This document shows positions 13,233-13,539 of a DNA stretch of 13,539 nt, in pieces; position 1 is the stretch's first letter, and each line of letters starts with the position of its first letter. Position numbers and translations under genes: made by a program. Source of the DNA: JBBAFB01 sp041655595 (GTDB lineage: Bacteria; Bacillota; DULZ01); the NCBI GenBank assembly GCA_041655595.1, contig JBBAFB010000056.1:1-13539 (forward strand). Direction: 5' to 3'. Under the pieces are notes generated by a model. That model worked only from the letters and a program-made list of their open reading frames with translations, was not told where the DNA came from and searched no databases.

Positions 13233-13539
13233 ATGCAGGAAGCACAGTGGTATAAACAAACCAAAAACAACCAAGTCATCTGCCATCTTTGCCCCCATCA
13301 TTGTCGTCTTCAGCCGGGTGCCAAAGGGATTTGTAGAGTCCGATACAATGAAGGGGGAAAGCTTTATACAAGTAATTATGGTCAATGCAGCCAGCCCGTT
13401 TTAGACCCCATTGAAAAAAAACCCTTATATCATTATTATCCCGGCAGTTTAATATTATCTGTGGGCACCTTCGGCTGTAATTTGCAATGCCCTTTTTGCC
13501 AAAACTGGCACTTGGCTCATCAAGAGCCCTTACTTTACC
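13233..13539 (+). CDS. AmmeMemoRadiSam system radical SAM enzyme, 3'-truncated by window edge
   Basis: The first 102 codons of a radical SAM protein of the AmmeMemoRadiSam type (often labelled pyruvate formate-lyase activating enzyme-like). The SAM/4Fe-4S motif is C82-x3-C86-x2-C89 in GCNLQCPFC. Ahead of it stands a second cysteine group, C17-x2-C20-x3-C24-x9-C34, seen in this family and possibly binding another metal. The frame runs off the right edge. ATG 13233 follows GGAGGTG (13221-13227) by 5 nt. The frame is also open upstream to a TTG at 13158 that has its own AGGAGGTGG (13141-13149); this start would add 25 residues containing three cysteines (C9, C12, C21). The 93-nt gap after the MEMO-AMMECR1 stop shows no terminator, so the two genes are probably cotranscribed. 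Confidence 0.9.
   Translation, partial: MQEAQWYKQTKNNQVICHLCPHHCRLQPGAKGICRVRYNEGGKLYTSNYGQCSQPVLDPIEKKPLYHYYPGSLILSVGTFGCNLQCPFCQNWHLAHQEPLLY

Overview
The window looks like chromosome of a low-to-mid-GC, spore-forming anaerobic Firmicute, probably a Peptococcaceae/Desulfotomaculum-type clostridium. That placement is inferred from strong AGGAGG-type ribosome binding sites, frequent TTG starts, a DacF-type carboxypeptidase, a Firmicute-style DUF815 ATPase and an AmmeMemoRadiSam cluster. No rRNA, tRNA, insertion sequence, prophage or CRISPR array is visible.

Layout. (1) 1-2531, plus strand: a tight three-gene run of a DUF815 AAA+ ATPase (cut by the left edge), a HAD-family phosphatase and a secreted D-Ala-D-Ala carboxypeptidase, each overlapping the next by 11 nt. 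It ends at a long hairpin (2537-2576) shared with a convergent gene. (2) 2607-3497, minus strand: a TIM-barrel amidohydrolase/decarboxylase-type enzyme, probably started from TTG. (3) 3498-3807: a divergent control region with candidate promoters in both directions, a perfect FadR/GntR-type palindrome and a second inverted repeat at the forward start site. (4) 3808-8946: a glycolate/2-hydroxyacid oxidation operon. It holds a divergent GlcE-like flavoprotein subunit, GlcD, the iron-sulfur subunit GlcF and a class V alanine/serine-glyoxylate-type aminotransferase. It ends at a textbook terminator with a UUCG loop. (5) 9004-11564: a promoter followed by a ZnuABC/Mn-type metal ABC transporter (lipoprotein, ATPase, permease). 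(6) 11565-11729: a structured leader with mutually exclusive hairpins. (7) 11730-13539: the AmmeMemoRadiSam system, a fused MEMO (B) + AMMECR1 (A) protein followed by its radical SAM partner, which runs off the right edge.

How the genes fit together. The operon at 3808-8946 would oxidise glycolate (or a similar 2-hydroxyacid) to glyoxylate, send electrons through flavin and two 4Fe-4S clusters, and transaminate glyoxylate to glycine. The substrate is inferred from the aminotransferase; lactate remains possible. The most intriguing unit is the MEMO-AMMECR1 fusion plus radical SAM enzyme. It is a conserved partnership whose chemical reaction, to my knowledge, has not been settled. Its MEMO half keeps the presumed metal-site residues and its AMMECR1 half keeps the LRGCIG signature.
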